A stretch of 64,000 nt of DNA from Noviluteimonas gilva (lineage in GTDB: Bacteria > Pseudomonadota > Gammaproteobacteria > Xanthomonadales > Xanthomonadaceae). Below the pieces are notes generated by a model that was not told the DNA's origin, made no database searches, and saw only the letters and a list, made by a program, of their open reading frames with translations. Made by a program: the position numbers and the translations under genes. The stretch covers positions 62,001 through 126,000 of the forward strand of contig NZ_WOXT01000002.1 of NCBI RefSeq assembly GCF_009740395.1. Direction: 5' to 3'. Shown here piece after piece: positions 28,214 through 37,149 of this stretch (position 1 is its first letter; the number at the start of each line of letters is the position of its first letter).

Positions 28214-28653
28214 TCCGGCAATCTAGAAGCGTGGCTCGCCGCCAGTTTCCACTGCCCGTCGCGCTTCACCCACGTATCGGTGAATCGAAACTCGGCGGTG
28301 AAATTCGCGCCACCCGAAGTCCCCTCGACGCGCGTGATGCCGATGACCACCGCGCTGTCGCCGTACACGCGCACGGCCTGGTCGCGGTTGCGGAACACGG
28401 TGTAGGCGGGGTCGCGTTTTTCGACTTCGGCGACGTTGGCGGCGTAGTCGGTGATGGCGCCTTTCGAGTCGACCAGCGTGAACGACGGGTCCAGGTCGCG
28501 CCGCACCGTGGCGGCGTCGCCGGTTTCCCACGCGTGCAGGAGTTCCGCTTCGACGCGGAGGATGTCTTTCTCGGCCGATTTGTCGTCGGCCATGGCGGCG
28601 CTCGCGATCACCAGGGCGAACAACGCCGCCAAACCACGTCCCGTGCCCTTCAT
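28210..28653 (-). CDS. NTF2-fold (DUF4440-like) secreted protein
   Basis: Small exported protein of 147 residues: signal MKGTGRGLAALFALVIASAAMA, then a DUF4440/SnoaL-type cone fold with ILRVEAELLHAWETGDAATV, DPSFTLVDSKGAITDYAA and the closing DTWVKRDGQWKLAASHAS. No enzymatic residues stand out. It lies upstream of, and overlaps by four bases, the ankyrin/DUF6438 gene, so the two are co-translated and may work together. The frame is open further upstream but lacks any signal there. Confidence 0.82.
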   Translation of the reverse strand: MKGTGRGLAALFALVIASAAMADDKSAEKDILRVEAELLHAWETGDAATVRRDLDPSFTLVDSKGAITDYAANVAEVEKRDPAYTVFRNRDQAVRVYGDSAVVIGITRVEGTSGGANFTAEFRFTDTWVKRDGQWKLAASHASRLPE

Positions 28654-28745
28654 CCGCCGACCCCTGCGCGCCCCGATGGTGGGCCGCACTCTAGCATCGG
28701 CGCGGTGCCGCGCAGGGGAGTGACCGGAAGTAGCGTCCTCGCCCC

Positions 28746-29207
28746 TCAGCCCGCCTGCGTGACGATCCGGATCGGCCCGCCCAGGGTGCGATGCACCGGG
28801 CACTTCTCGGCGATCTGCATCATGCGTTCGCGCGCCTTGTCGTCGAGCGCGCCTTCGATCCAGATCGTGCGCGTGAGCGTGTCGACCTTCGCGCCCGGGT
28901 CGCGCTCGCAGTTCTCGCAGTCGGTTTCGTGCACCTTCTCGTGCTTGACGCGCACGCGGATGTCGGTGACGTCGTAACGCTTCGACTTCGCGTAGGTGTG
29001 CAAGGTCATCGTCGTGCACGAGGCGAGCGCGGCGGACAGCAGGCCGTAAGGCGAGGGGCCCTTGTCGGTGCCGCCGACGGAGACCGGTTCGTCCGACACC
29101 ATCGGGTGCCCGGCGACGTCGAGTGTCGTGACGAAGCTCGTGTTGTCGGAATGGGCCATGACCTCGCCTTCGGCGAGGGTCACGGGTGTGGTTGCGACGT
29201 CAGCCAT
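28746..29207 (-). CDS. OsmC family peroxiredoxin-like protein
   Basis: Cytoplasmic protein of 153 residues of the OsmC/Ohr superfamily, thiol peroxidases acting on organic or other hydroperoxides. The two redox cysteines are in AALASCTTMTLHTY and in AEKCPVHRTL. Extra cysteines in ETDCENCERD form a CxxC pair, as in the YhfA/OsmC-like branch. The start at 29205-29207 is followed by a normal family N-terminus. It lies 27 bp downstream of hutU in the same direction and may be read from the same transcript. Confidence 0.9.
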   Translation of the reverse strand: MADVATTPVTLAEGEVMAHSDNTSFVTTLDVAGHPMVSDEPVSVGGTDKGPSPYGLLSAALASCTTMTLHTYAKSKRYDVTDIRVRVKHEKVHETDCENCERDPGAKVDTLTRTIWIEGALDDKARERMMQIAEKCPVHRTLGGPIRIVTQAG

Positions 29208-29234
29208 GTCGAACTCCTCGCGCGCAGGGCGCGT

Positions 29235-30899
29235 TCAAACCATCGGCAACTTGAGCCCCTGTTCCTTCGCGCATTGCTTGGCGATGTCGTAGCCGGCGTC
29301 GGCGTGGCGCATCACGCCCGTGGCCGGGTCGTTCCACAGCACGCGCGCGATGCGCTTGTCGGCTTCGGCGGTGCCGTCGCAGACGATCACGACGCCCGAG
29401 TGCTGCGAATAACCCATGCCCACGCCGCCGCCGTGGTGCAGCGAGACCCACGTCGCACCACCGGCCACGTTGAGCATCGCGTTGAGCAAGGGCCAATCGC
29501 TGACCGCATCGCTGCCGTCCTTCATCGCTTCGGTTTCGCGATTGGGCGAGGCGACGCTGCCGCTGTCCAGGTGATCGCGGCCGATCACGATCGGCGCACT
29601 CAGTTCACCGTTGCGCACCATCTCGTTGAACGCCAGGCCGAGCTTGTGACGCAGGCCGAGACCGACCCAGCAGATGCGCGCCGGCAAGCCCTGGAAGCTG
29701 ATGCGTTCCCTGGCCATGTCGAGCCAGCGGTGCAGGTGCGCGTCGTCGGGAATGAGTTCCTTCACCTTCGCGTCGGTCTTGTAAATGTCTTCCGGATCGC
29801 CGGACAGCGCGACCCAGCGGAACGGGCCGACGCCGCGGCAGAACAAGGGACGCACGTAGGCCGGCACGAAGCCCGGGAAGTCGAACGCGTTCGTGCAGCC
29901 TTCGTCCTTCGCCATCTGGCGGATGTTGTTGCCGTAGTCGAACACGGGGATGCCCATGTCTTCGAACGCGAGCATCGCTTCGACGTGCACGCGCATCGAC
30001 TTCTTCGCCGCATCGCGCACGCGGCCCGGATCTTCGGTCTGCATGCGCAGCCATTGATCGACCGACCAACCGATCGGCAGATAGCCGTGCACGGGATCGT
30101 GCGCGGAGGTCTGGTCGGTCACCGCATCCGGGCGCACGCCGCGCTGCACGAGCTGCGGCAGGATTTCCGCGGCGTTGCCGAGCAGCGCGATCGACTTCGC
30201 TTCGCCGGCGGCCGTGTACTTCTCGATGCGCGCGAGCGCGTCGTCGAGGTCGGTCGCCTGTTCGTCCACGTAACGCGTGCGCAGGCGCATGTCGATGCGC
30301 GACTGCTGGCATTCGATGTTGAGCGAGCTCGCACCGGCGAGCGACGCGGCCAGCGGCTGCGCGCCGCCCATGCCGCCCAGGCCCGCGGTGAGGATCCACT
30401 TGCCGGTGAGGTCGCCGCCGTAATGCTGGCGGCCCATTTCGACGAAGGTTTCGTACGTGCCCTGCACGATGCCCTGCGAGCCGATGTAGATCCACGAGCC
30501 GGCCGTCATCTGGCCGTACATCATCAAGCCCTTCTTATCGAGCTCGTTGAAGTGTTCCCACGTCGCCCAATGCGGCACGAGGTTGGAGTTGGCGAGCAGC
30601 ACGCGCGGTGCGTCGGCGTGCGTGGGGAACACGCCAACCGGTTTACCCGACTGGATCAGCAGGGTTTCGTCGTCGCGCAAGGTTTTCAGCGAGGCGAGGA
30701 TGGCGTCGAAGCATTCCCAGTCGCGCGCCGCACGGCCGATGCCGCCATAGACCACCAGCTCCGCAGGGTTCTCGGCCACTTCGGGGTCGAGGTTGTTCTG
30801 CAACATGCGGAACGGCGCCTCGGACAGCCAGGACGGGCAGGACAACTGGCTGCCGCGCGGGGCGCGGATCGTGCGGCTGGAATCCTTGCGGGTCGACAT
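29235..30899 (-). CDS. hutU: Urocanate hydratase
   Basis: NAD-dependent urocanase converting urocanate to imidazolone-5-propionate, the second step of histidine degradation. 554 residues, the usual size. The urocanase signature [10 protein letters not shown] with its conserved Cys is present. Other family blocks are [31 protein letters not shown] (nucleotide-binding Gly-rich) and [15 protein letters not shown]. It supplies the substrate of HutI, encoded about 11 kb away in the same orientation. hutH is not next to it. Confidence 0.96.
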   Translation of the reverse strand: MSTRKDSSRTIRAPRGSQLSCPSWLSEAPFRMLQNNLDPEVAENPAELVVYGGIGRAARDWECFDAILASLKTLRDDETLLIQSGKPVGVFPTHADAPRVLLANSNLVPHWATWEHFNELDKKGLMMYGQMTAGSWIYIGSQGIVQGTYETFVEMGRQHYGGDLTGKWILTAGLGGMGGAQPLAASLAGASSLNIECQQSRIDMRLRTRYVDEQATDLDDALARIEKYTAAGEAKSIALLGNAAEILPQLVQRGVRPDAVTDQTSAHDPVHGYLPIGWSVDQWLRMQTEDPGRVRDAAKKSMRVHVEAMLAFEDMGIPVFDYGNNIRQMAKDEGCTNAFDFPGFVPAYVRPLFCRGVGPFRWVALSGDPEDIYKTDAKVKELIPDDAHLHRWLDMARERISFQGLPARICWVGLGLRHKLGLAFNEMVRNGELSAPIVIGRDHLDSGSVASPNRETEAMKDGSDAVSDWPLLNAMLNVAGGATWVSLHHGGGVGMGYSQHSGVVIVCDGTAEADKRIARVLWNDPATGVMRHADAGYDIAKQCAKEQGLKLPMV

Positions 30900-30936
30900 C
30901 GAGCGCTCCGGCGCGTGGGGAGCCCGCGATTATCCC

Positions 30937-31473
30937 TCAGCCCTGCGGACAGGTCTTGCGGCCCGCGCGGAATGCGGCGACGTCGGCGTCGCTGGCGGGC
31001 CTGGGCGGGGTGCCGCCGTCGAGCAGGACGCGCCAGGTGCCGTCGCTGTCGTGGTGCCAAGTCGAGGTGAAATTGGCCAGCAAGTACTTCTGCGCGGCCT
31101 TCGGGTCGCGGGATTCGATCAGCGCCGGTCCGCTCGACAGTGCGATGTCCGATTCGCCGCCGATCACGACGACGGCGGGATACCACGTCAGGCCGATCGC
31201 CGAGCCGTCGACGATCCCCGCCCACTCCTGGATGATCGCCTCGCGGCCGCGCGTCGGGCGCGGCGTATTCGCGGCGAACACCGCACCCGGATGCACGTGC
31301 TCGGCGAAGGCCTTCGCATCGTGCGCGGCCACGCTGTCGGCGAAGGACTGCTCGCGCGCCCACACGGCGCACTCGTCCTTGCTGAAGGTCGGGTCGGGCG
31401 CGGGCGTCGCCGGCTCCTGTGCGAAGGCCGACGACGAAACCGCAAGGGCTGCAACGACGAGGGCAAGGCGCAT
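30937..31473 (-). CDS. NTF2-fold (DUF4440-like) secreted protein
   Basis: Exported protein of 178 residues: signal MRLALVVAALAVSSSAFAQ, then a cone-fold domain with FADSVAAHDAKAFAEHVHPGAVF, RGREAIIQEWAG and a closing SDGTWRVLLDGG. A short tail ends AGRKTCPQG; together with the earlier CAVW Cys it could form a disulfide. It is 37 bp downstream of hutU's start side, i.e. upstream in transcription, and reads in the same direction. No substrate can be assigned. Confidence 0.8.
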   Translation of the reverse strand: MRLALVVAALAVSSSAFAQEPATPAPDPTFSKDECAVWAREQSFADSVAAHDAKAFAEHVHPGAVFAANTPRPTRGREAIIQEWAGIVDGSAIGLTWYPAVVVIGGESDIALSSGPALIESRDPKAAQKYLLANFTSTWHHDSDGTWRVLLDGGTPPRPASDADVAAFRAGRKTCPQG

Positions 31474-31592
31474 GACCGACTCCGTGGTGGGCGAAGCGGC
31501 CAGACTGCGCCCGCATCGGGTGTACGGCCAGCGACGGAAGTCATGCGCGTGCAGTCATGAGGCCGACGCAAGGCCCGCCGTATCATCGCGCC

Positions 31593-32810
31593 ATGGGGAT
31601 CCTGTTCCGGGCCGCGCTGGCCCTGCTGCTGAGCATCGCGCTCGCCGCGTGCGCCTCCACCCCCCGACCGGGGGATGCGCCGCCGGTGCTGCTCGTCTCG
31701 ATCGACGGCTTCCGCGCCGATTACCTGGATCGCGGCATCACGCCGAACCTGTCGCGCATCGCGAATGCAGGCGTCCGCGCCGACGGCATGCGTCCGTCGT
31801 ATCCCTCGCTGACATTCCCGAATCACTACACGCTGGTCACCGGCTTGCGCCCGGATCGGCATGGCGTCGTGCACAACACGATGCGCGATGCGCAACTCGG
31901 TGCGTTCAAGGCGAACAACGAAGCGCAGGCGAGCGATGCGCGCTGGTGGAATGGCGCCGAACCGCTGTGGGTCACCGCGCAGAAGCAAGGGCTTGCGACG
32001 GCGACGATGTTCTGGCCCGGTTCGCAGGCGCCGATTCGCGGCGTGCGGCCGACGCATTGGCGCGCCTATGACAGCGCCGTTCCCGATGATGCGCGCGTCG
32101 ACCAGGTCGTCGAGTGGCTCAGCGAACCGCGCATTCGCTTCGCGACCTTGTACTTCGAGCTGCTCGACAAGACGGGCCACGATTTCGGCCCCGATTCGCC
32201 CGAAATGCAGCGTTCGATCGCGCAGATCGACGCGTCGATCGGCCACTTGCTCGATCAATTGCAGGCGCGTGGCCTGCGCGATCGCATCAACCTCGTGATC
32301 GTTTCGGATCACGGCATGGCGGACGTGTCGCCCGGCCACGTGGTCGCGATCGAAGACATGGTCGATGCGCACGATGCGGAGGTTGTATCGACCGGACAGG
32401 TGGTCGGCTTCGCGCCGAAACGCGGGCACGCGGCGGCTGCGGAACGACAGCTCCTCGGTCGCCATGCGCATTACGAATGCTGGCGGAAATCCGAACTCCC
32501 GCAACGCTGGCACTACGGCACGCACCCGCGCGTGCCGCCGATCACGTGCCAGATGGACGAAGGGTGGGATGCGATCCTTCGCGACGCGGTGGCCAGACGG
32601 CCCGCACATCCGCGTGGTTCGCACGGCTTCGATCCGGACTTGCCTTCGATGCGCGCGTTGTTCATCGCGCAGGGCCCGGCGTTCGTGCCGGGCGTGCGCT
32701 TGCCGCTGTTCGACAACGTCGACGTGTATCCGCTGCTCGCACGCCTGATTGACGTGCCGCCCGGCGAACACGACGGCAGCGCGGACGTGTTCACGCCCGC
32801 GCTGCGGTGA
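31593..32810 (+). CDS. Alkaline-phosphatase-fold lipoprotein, nucleotide pyrophosphatase/phosphodiesterase (NPP) type
   Basis: Lipoprotein of 405 residues (lipobox LAAC near residue 18). The mature part is an NPP-type phosphodiesterase: LLVSIDGFRADYLDRG with the first metal Asp, SYPSLTFPNHYTLVTG with the nucleophile Thr, ELLDKTGHDFGP with Asp and His ligands, and VIVSDHGMADV. A late His in RGSHGFDP completes the site. It would hydrolyse nucleotide or phosphodiester substrates in the periplasm. The ATG at 31593 is chosen because it starts the lipoprotein signal; 12 codons of open frame precede it. Confidence 0.9.
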   Translation: MGILFRAALALLLSIALAACASTPRPGDAPPVLLVSIDGFRADYLDRGITPNLSRIANAGVRADGMRPSYPSLTFPNHYTLVTGLRPDRHGVVHNTMRDAQLGAFKANNEAQASDARWWNGAEPLWVTAQKQGLATATMFWPGSQAPIRGVRPTHWRAYDSAVPDDARVDQVVEWLSEPRIRFATLYFELLDKTGHDFGPDSPEMQRSIAQIDASIGHLLDQLQARGLRDRINLVIVSDHGMADVSPGHVVAIEDMVDAHDAEVVSTGQVVGFAPKRGHAAAAERQLLGRHAHYECWRKSELPQRWHYGTHPRVPPITCQMDEGWDAILRDAVARRPAHPRGSHGFDPDLPSMRALFIAQGPAFVPGVRLPLFDNVDVYPLLARLIDVPPGEHDGSADVFTPALR

Positions 32811-32816
32811 CACGCG

Positions 32817-33338
32817 TCAGCGGCGCTTGTGGCCCGCTTCGAGTTCGGCGCGCGTCAGGAAGCCATCCTTGTTGTCGTCGAGCCACGCGAAGCGATCGGC
32901 CATGCGCGGCATCTTTTCCTGCACTTCGACGCGGCCGAGCTTGCCGTCGCGGTTGAGGTCGGCTTCCTTGAAGCGTGCGTCGAACTTCGCCGCGCGCTCC
33001 GCATCGCGCTGCGGACGCACGCGGTCGTGGTACGCCGACACTTCCGAACGCACGATGTAGCCGTCGCGGTTGGTGTCGAGCACGGCGAAGGTCGGCGCGT
33101 CGTGCCTGCGCCTGTCCGCGCGTTCGGCACGCTCGGGATGTTGGGCGCGCCACGCGTCGCGTTGCGCCTGGCCGGCATCGAACTCGGTGCGGCTGATGCG
33201 GCCGTCGTTGTCGGTGTCGAGGCGTTCGAGGCCACCGTGGTGCATGCCACGGTGGGGCTGCGCGGCACCGGCGGGCGCCTGCGCGAAGGACAGTGCCGGC
33301 AGGAGCAGCAGCGCCGCGGCGAGGGCTTGGACTTTCAT
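32817..33338 (-). CDS. Secreted EF-hand calcium-binding protein
   Basis: Exported protein of 173 residues: signal MKVQALAAALLLLPALSFAQ, a His-rich HRGMHHGG stretch, then four EF-hand-like loops: DTDNDGRISRTE, DTNRDGYIVRSE, DLNRDGKLGRVE and DDNKDGFLTRAE. All four keep the Asp/Asn, Gly and Glu ligand pattern, so calcium binding is likely. The start at 33336-33338 carries the signal peptide and a GGAGTCCCC site; the open frame extends 54 codons upstream with no sense. It is convergent with the phosphodiesterase (6 bp gap). Confidence 0.9.
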   Translation of the reverse strand: MKVQALAAALLLLPALSFAQAPAGAAQPHRGMHHGGLERLDTDNDGRISRTEFDAGQAQRDAWRAQHPERAERADRRRHDAPTFAVLDTNRDGYIVRSEVSAYHDRVRPQRDAERAAKFDARFKEADLNRDGKLGRVEVQEKMPRMADRFAWLDDNKDGFLTRAELEAGHKRR

Positions 33339-33563
33339 GGGGACTCCGTCGTCGTCGCGGCTGGGGCGCCGCGCGTGGTCCGGATAACGCCTGCCGCTCG
33401 TCGCAGTTGACGCATCGCCCGTCTCGTTCAGTCGGCGTGACAGTTTGCGAAATCGCGCGTTCAGGCTGAATTTCATGGGGTTACGCCGCTTTTTTCTCAC
33501 TTCGCTGTCACCGCGCGGTTCCTAACATTCCTGCCCAACAAGCAGCCGCCGATCCCTTTTTGC

Positions 33564-33758
33564 ATGTCCCCGACCGAGTACGAATACCTGTTCATCCTCG
33601 ACGCCCTGGAACGGAAGGAACCCATCTTCCCGTTCATCGTGCAGGCGTTGTCGGAGTCGGGGCTGGTCGATGTCAGCGCCGAAGGCATCTGCCTCACGCC
33701 GGCAGGCGAGTCCCTGATGCAACAAGTCGCCGAGAAAGAAGGCGACCCCGCGCACTGA
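33564..33758 (+). CDS. Small hypothetical protein, winged-helix-like
   Basis: Protein of 64 residues starting MSPTEYEYLFIL. The C-terminal half, SESGLVDVSAEGICLTPAGESLM, looks like the recognition helix and wing of a small winged-helix fold. The upstream stretch TGTCACCGCGCGGTTCC... is A+T-poor and shows no clear promoter. A longer frame in another phase overlaps it but has shadow-like composition. I do not recognise a family with certainty. Confidence 0.55.
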   Translation: MSPTEYEYLFILDALERKEPIFPFIVQALSESGLVDVSAEGICLTPAGESLMQQVAEKEGDPAH

Positions 33759-33992
33759 GTAAGCCGTTTTGCGCAGCGCCACCGGCGCTCAACGCGCCGC
33801 TACCGCCAGGACATTAAATCCGTTCAGCTCAAAGCGTGCGGCCGCGCACAGTTGCGGCTTCAAAGCGTGCGCCAGTGCACGGATGTACAAAGGCGTCGGA
33901 CACGCTTCAGGCATTCACGCCAACGCAACGGGAGACTTGCGTAGCGCCAGCGCCTGCAGGGGGTGGGCGATGCGCACGCAGGGGTGTTCCGT

Positions 33993-34457
33993 ATGCCGTA
34001 TGAAGTCGAGGTCAACCAGTATCTGGGACTGACCGTCTGCACCTTGTGGGGCCTGGTCTGGGTGGAAGAACGCCAGACCGCGCTCGATGAAATCCTCGCC
34101 GAGATGGAAGAGGGGCGGCCGTATCGCATCCTCGTCGACATGATCGGCGCCAGTTGCGCGAACGATTCGCTCGCGACCAGCGCCGCCTTCGCGCAGCGCC
34201 TGGCCACCGAACGCAAGCTCAAGGGCTGCCGCATCGCCTATCTGTATCCCGATGGCGCGCGCATCAATCTTGCCGTCGAGCGTTTGGCCGAAGCGCGCGA
34301 TTTCCGCTTCCGCCGATTCACGGCGACGACCGAAGCGCTCGACTGGTTGTTGTCGCCGCCCACGCGCATCAAGCCCGCGCCGCCCATCGAAGCGCAGACC
34401 GAGCCCGATGCGATGACGCTGCTCGCGGGATTGCGCACCGGCCGCTGGGTAGCGTGA
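33993..34457 (+). CDS. SpoIIAA/STAS-like hypothetical protein
   Basis: Protein of 154 residues, no signal peptide. The pattern of strand (EVEVNQYLGLTVCTLWG), helix (TALDEILAEMEE), strand (YRILVDMIGAS) and helix (AFAQRLATER), then GCRIAYLYPDGARI, resembles SpoIIAA/STAS-like small domains that sense or scaffold. The family is not certain. The ATG at 33993 is preferred over a GTG 30 bp upstream because the domain begins there. It is convergent with the aminotransferase-fold gene (3 bp). Confidence 0.7.
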   Translation: MPYEVEVNQYLGLTVCTLWGLVWVEERQTALDEILAEMEEGRPYRILVDMIGASCANDSLATSAAFAQRLATERKLKGCRIAYLYPDGARINLAVERLAEARDFRFRRFTATTEALDWLLSPPTRIKPAPPIEAQTEPDAMTLLAGLRTGRWVA

Positions 34458-34460
34458 GGC

Positions 34461-35774
34461 TTATCCGGCGAGCCGCACCACCGCCTGCGCCGCGCGGTCC
34501 ACTTCCTCCGGCGTGTTGACGAGGCTCCCCGCGAGCCTCGCGTAAGTCACCGCATACGGGCTCGTGCTCGCGACGATCTTCTGCTCGCGCAACCGTTTGA
34601 CGATGTCCTCCGGCTTCACCCCGTCGATTTCGAACGCCACCAGGCCCGCGGACAACGCGGGCGATTCCGGCGTATGCACGCGGATCTTCGGATGCCCGGC
34701 CAACTGCTGCTTGATGCGCGTGTTGAGTTCGGCGATGCGATTGGCCACGCGCGCGCGGCCCATCGCTTCGTGCATTTCGAAGGCCGCCGACATCGCCCAC
34801 TGATGCTCGAACGCATGGAAGCCGCCGGGCGCGACACGCGCGGCGATGTTCGGCCCTTTCACCGGCCGTTCTTCGGCCCACGCGTTGTACGACTCCCAGT
34901 CGGTGAAGTTGGGCACCGTCGGGCGCAGGCGCGCCCAACCGTCGGCGTTCGACCACAACATGCCGGTGCCGCGTGGCGCGAACATCCATTTGTGCGTGCC
35001 CGCGGCGATGTAGTCGGGGCCCATCGTCGCGATCGTTTCGTCGACCGCGCCGATGCCGTGCACGCCGTCCAGCACCAGCAGCACGTCGGGATGCTGGTCC
35101 TTCAACGCCTTCGCCATCTCGCGGATCGGCAAACGCATGCCGGTGCTCGAATGCACCCACGTCAATCCGACCACGCGCGTCTTCGGCCCGATGCCGGCGA
35201 GCAGATTCGACACGAGACTGTCGAGCGTCGCGTCCTTCGCATCGTCGTACAACTTGATCCGTCGCTCGGTCGCGCCGCTGCGTTCGTTGGCCAGGCGGAT
35301 CGATTCGTGGTGCGAGTAATGATCGTGCGTGGTCACGACGATTTCGTCGCCCGCGCGCAGCGGCAGGCCGTGGTAGATCAACGCGAGACCTTCGGTCGTC
35401 GAGCGCGTGAGCGCGACATCCTCCGCGCGCCCGCCGATGTACTTCGCGATCGCACCCTGCACCTTGAGCGGCACGTTCTTCGACTCTTCTTCGAACATGC
35501 CGGCTTCGATGACCTGGAACGGATCGCGATCCATCGCGCTGCGCCACGCTTCGATGGCATCGCGCACCGGCGCCGGATGGCTGGCGATGAAGAAACTCGC
35601 GAAGTGCGCCCACGCCGGATCGAGCGCGAACTGCGCGCGCACCGCATCCCAGGACGACAGGTCGGGCAGGGCGCGGCTGTGCGCTTCCAGCGCCGCGAGC
35701 AGCGAGCCCGCGCCCAGCGTGCCCGTGAAGGCGACGGGCGCGGCGGCGAGGAAACGGCGGCGGGTGAGGTCCAT
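34461..35774 (-). CDS. Tat-exported class V aminotransferase-fold PLP enzyme
   Basis: PLP-dependent enzyme of 437 residues of the class V (isopenicillin-N epimerase/cysteine desulfurase-like) fold. The N-terminus MDLTRRRFLAAAPVAFTG is a twin-arginine signal, so the protein is probably exported with cofactor bound. Other segments are TRSTTEGLALIYHGLPL (phosphate-binding), LLVLDGVHGIGAVD (Asp/His stacking on PLP) and the Schiff-base Lys in AGTHKWMFAPRG. The substrate is unknown. The start ATG at 35772-35774 is set by the Tat signal; 12 codons upstream are open. Confidence 0.88.
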   Translation of the reverse strand: MDLTRRRFLAAAPVAFTGTLGAGSLLAALEAHSRALPDLSSWDAVRAQFALDPAWAHFASFFIASHPAPVRDAIEAWRSAMDRDPFQVIEAGMFEEESKNVPLKVQGAIAKYIGGRAEDVALTRSTTEGLALIYHGLPLRAGDEIVVTTHDHYSHHESIRLANERSGATERRIKLYDDAKDATLDSLVSNLLAGIGPKTRVVGLTWVHSSTGMRLPIREMAKALKDQHPDVLLVLDGVHGIGAVDETIATMGPDYIAAGTHKWMFAPRGTGMLWSNADGWARLRPTVPNFTDWESYNAWAEERPVKGPNIAARVAPGGFHAFEHQWAMSAAFEMHEAMGRARVANRIAELNTRIKQQLAGHPKIRVHTPESPALSAGLVAFEIDGVKPEDIVKRLREQKIVASTSPYAVTYARLAGSLVNTPEEVDRAAQAVVRLAG

Positions 35775-35921
35775 GAACGCGCTCCGGTCGCGGGATGACC
35801 TCCGGGGCAACGTTTCCTTCGTGCTGGAACGGACAATCCTCCTTTCGGTTCACTCGGGATTCGATCCACGGCCGTGCCCAGCGCCTACACTGGGCCGCAA
35901 CATTCCTCGCTCCGAATTTCC

Positions 35922-37106
35922 ATGCGCCCGTGCCGTCTTCCCGTGTTTTCCGCCGTCCTCGCCGCAGCCCTGCTTGCGGCGGCGTGCACGGCCGAGCAGG
36001 CCGGGCCGCCGAAGACGCCGAACACGCAGACCAGCGCCGACAACACGCAGGATTTCGGCGCGGTTTCCGTCGATGTCCCGCCGCCGCCGAAGAAGAAGGC
36101 GAACATCGCCAGCACGACCGAATGGCCCGAGGCGACGCTCGAGTCGGGCACCGCGTCGATCAGTTGCAGCACCGATTACGTCGGACAGGGTGACGGCAAG
36201 ACGTTCACCGACCTGTCGTTCTTCGCCGTGCTCGACGCGATGCTGCCGTGCAAGGACGCCGGCCTTGTGCGCCTGCGTTATCGCGGCCGCGTCGCGGGCG
36301 ACTTCACCACCCTGATCGAACGCGTCGGCAACATGGCCGCGCGCATGGACATCAAGCAGCGCATCCTCGACATCGATTCCAGCGGCGGCCAGGTCGAAGA
36401 CGCGATCCGCGCCGGCGACATCATGGCCGAAGCCGGCTGGACCATCTGGGTGCGCGAGAACGCGGTGTGCCACAGCGCGTGCGTGTTGCTGCTCGCCGGT
36501 GGCGACGATCGCGTGATCTCCGGCGCGGTCGGCATCCATCGCATCATCCGCATCCAATCCGAAGCCTCTTCGCGCGCCGAGTTGAGCGCCGAGCTGCACG
36601 AAGTGCACGAGGCGATGAAGGATTACCTGCAGCGCAACGGCGCGGGCGTGGCAGTCGCAGATTTCATGATGACGGTGCCCAATCGCAGCCTGCGCCTGCT
36701 GACGCCGGAAGAACTCTCCGAGTACGGCCTCACCGGTCGCAACGCGGCGCAGGAAGACCTCGACCGCATCCGCCTGGTGCGCCGTTGCGGGTTGGACTTC
36801 GCGCGCCGCCTGGATGGCTTCTATCGCACGTACGAGCAGAAGTGCGCGACGCTCGAAACCGGCGTGGACGCGATCAACGAGTGCGGGCGCGCGCTGCGTC
36901 CGGAGTTCGGCTTCCCCGACGACAAGTGCCCGGCCGACAGCCCGCTCGCGACGCTCGATGCCAAGCCCGTGGAACCCCCTGCGGACGACGCGGAGGCGAA
37001 GGCCGCCGCGGATGTGGCCAAGAACGAGGTCGCCAAGGCCAACGTCGCCACCAAGCCTGAGGATGCGGCCGAGCGCGATGCCAAGCCCGCCAAGCACCGC
37101 GAATAA
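35922..37106 (+). CDS. ClpP-like periplasmic lipoprotein (COG3904 type)
   Basis: Lipoprotein of 394 residues (MRPCRLPVFSAVLAAALLAAAC). Its central domain has the ClpP/crotonase fold of predicted periplasmic proteins: LDIDSSGGQVEDAIRAGDI, then AVCHSACVLLLAGGDDR, where the Ser between two Cys is the candidate nucleophile, then GAVGIHRI with a His. The C-terminus is low-complexity Ala/Lys/Asp. Proteolysis is possible but not shown. A 43 bp gap with a small hairpin separates it from the following membrane-anchored protein. Confidence 0.78.
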   Translation: MRPCRLPVFSAVLAAALLAAACTAEQAGPPKTPNTQTSADNTQDFGAVSVDVPPPPKKKANIASTTEWPEATLESGTASISCSTDYVGQGDGKTFTDLSFFAVLDAMLPCKDAGLVRLRYRGRVAGDFTTLIERVGNMAARMDIKQRILDIDSSGGQVEDAIRAGDIMAEAGWTIWVRENAVCHSACVLLLAGGDDRVISGAVGIHRIIRIQSEASSRAELSAELHEVHEAMKDYLQRNGAGVAVADFMMTVPNRSLRLLTPEELSEYGLTGRNAAQEDLDRIRLVRRCGLDFARRLDGFYRTYEQKCATLETGVDAINECGRALRPEFGFPDDKCPADSPLATLDAKPVEPPADDAEAKAAADVAKNEVAKANVATKPEDAAERDAKPAKHRE

Positions 37107-37149
37107 GTGCTAGCGTGTTCCCCGTTCCGGGGGGAACTGGGGAAAATCG

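Noticed and set aside
33339-33500. Upstream extension of the EF-hand gene starting MKFSLNARFRKL
   Set aside because: It precedes the signal peptide and ribosome-binding site of the real gene and shows no conserved feature.
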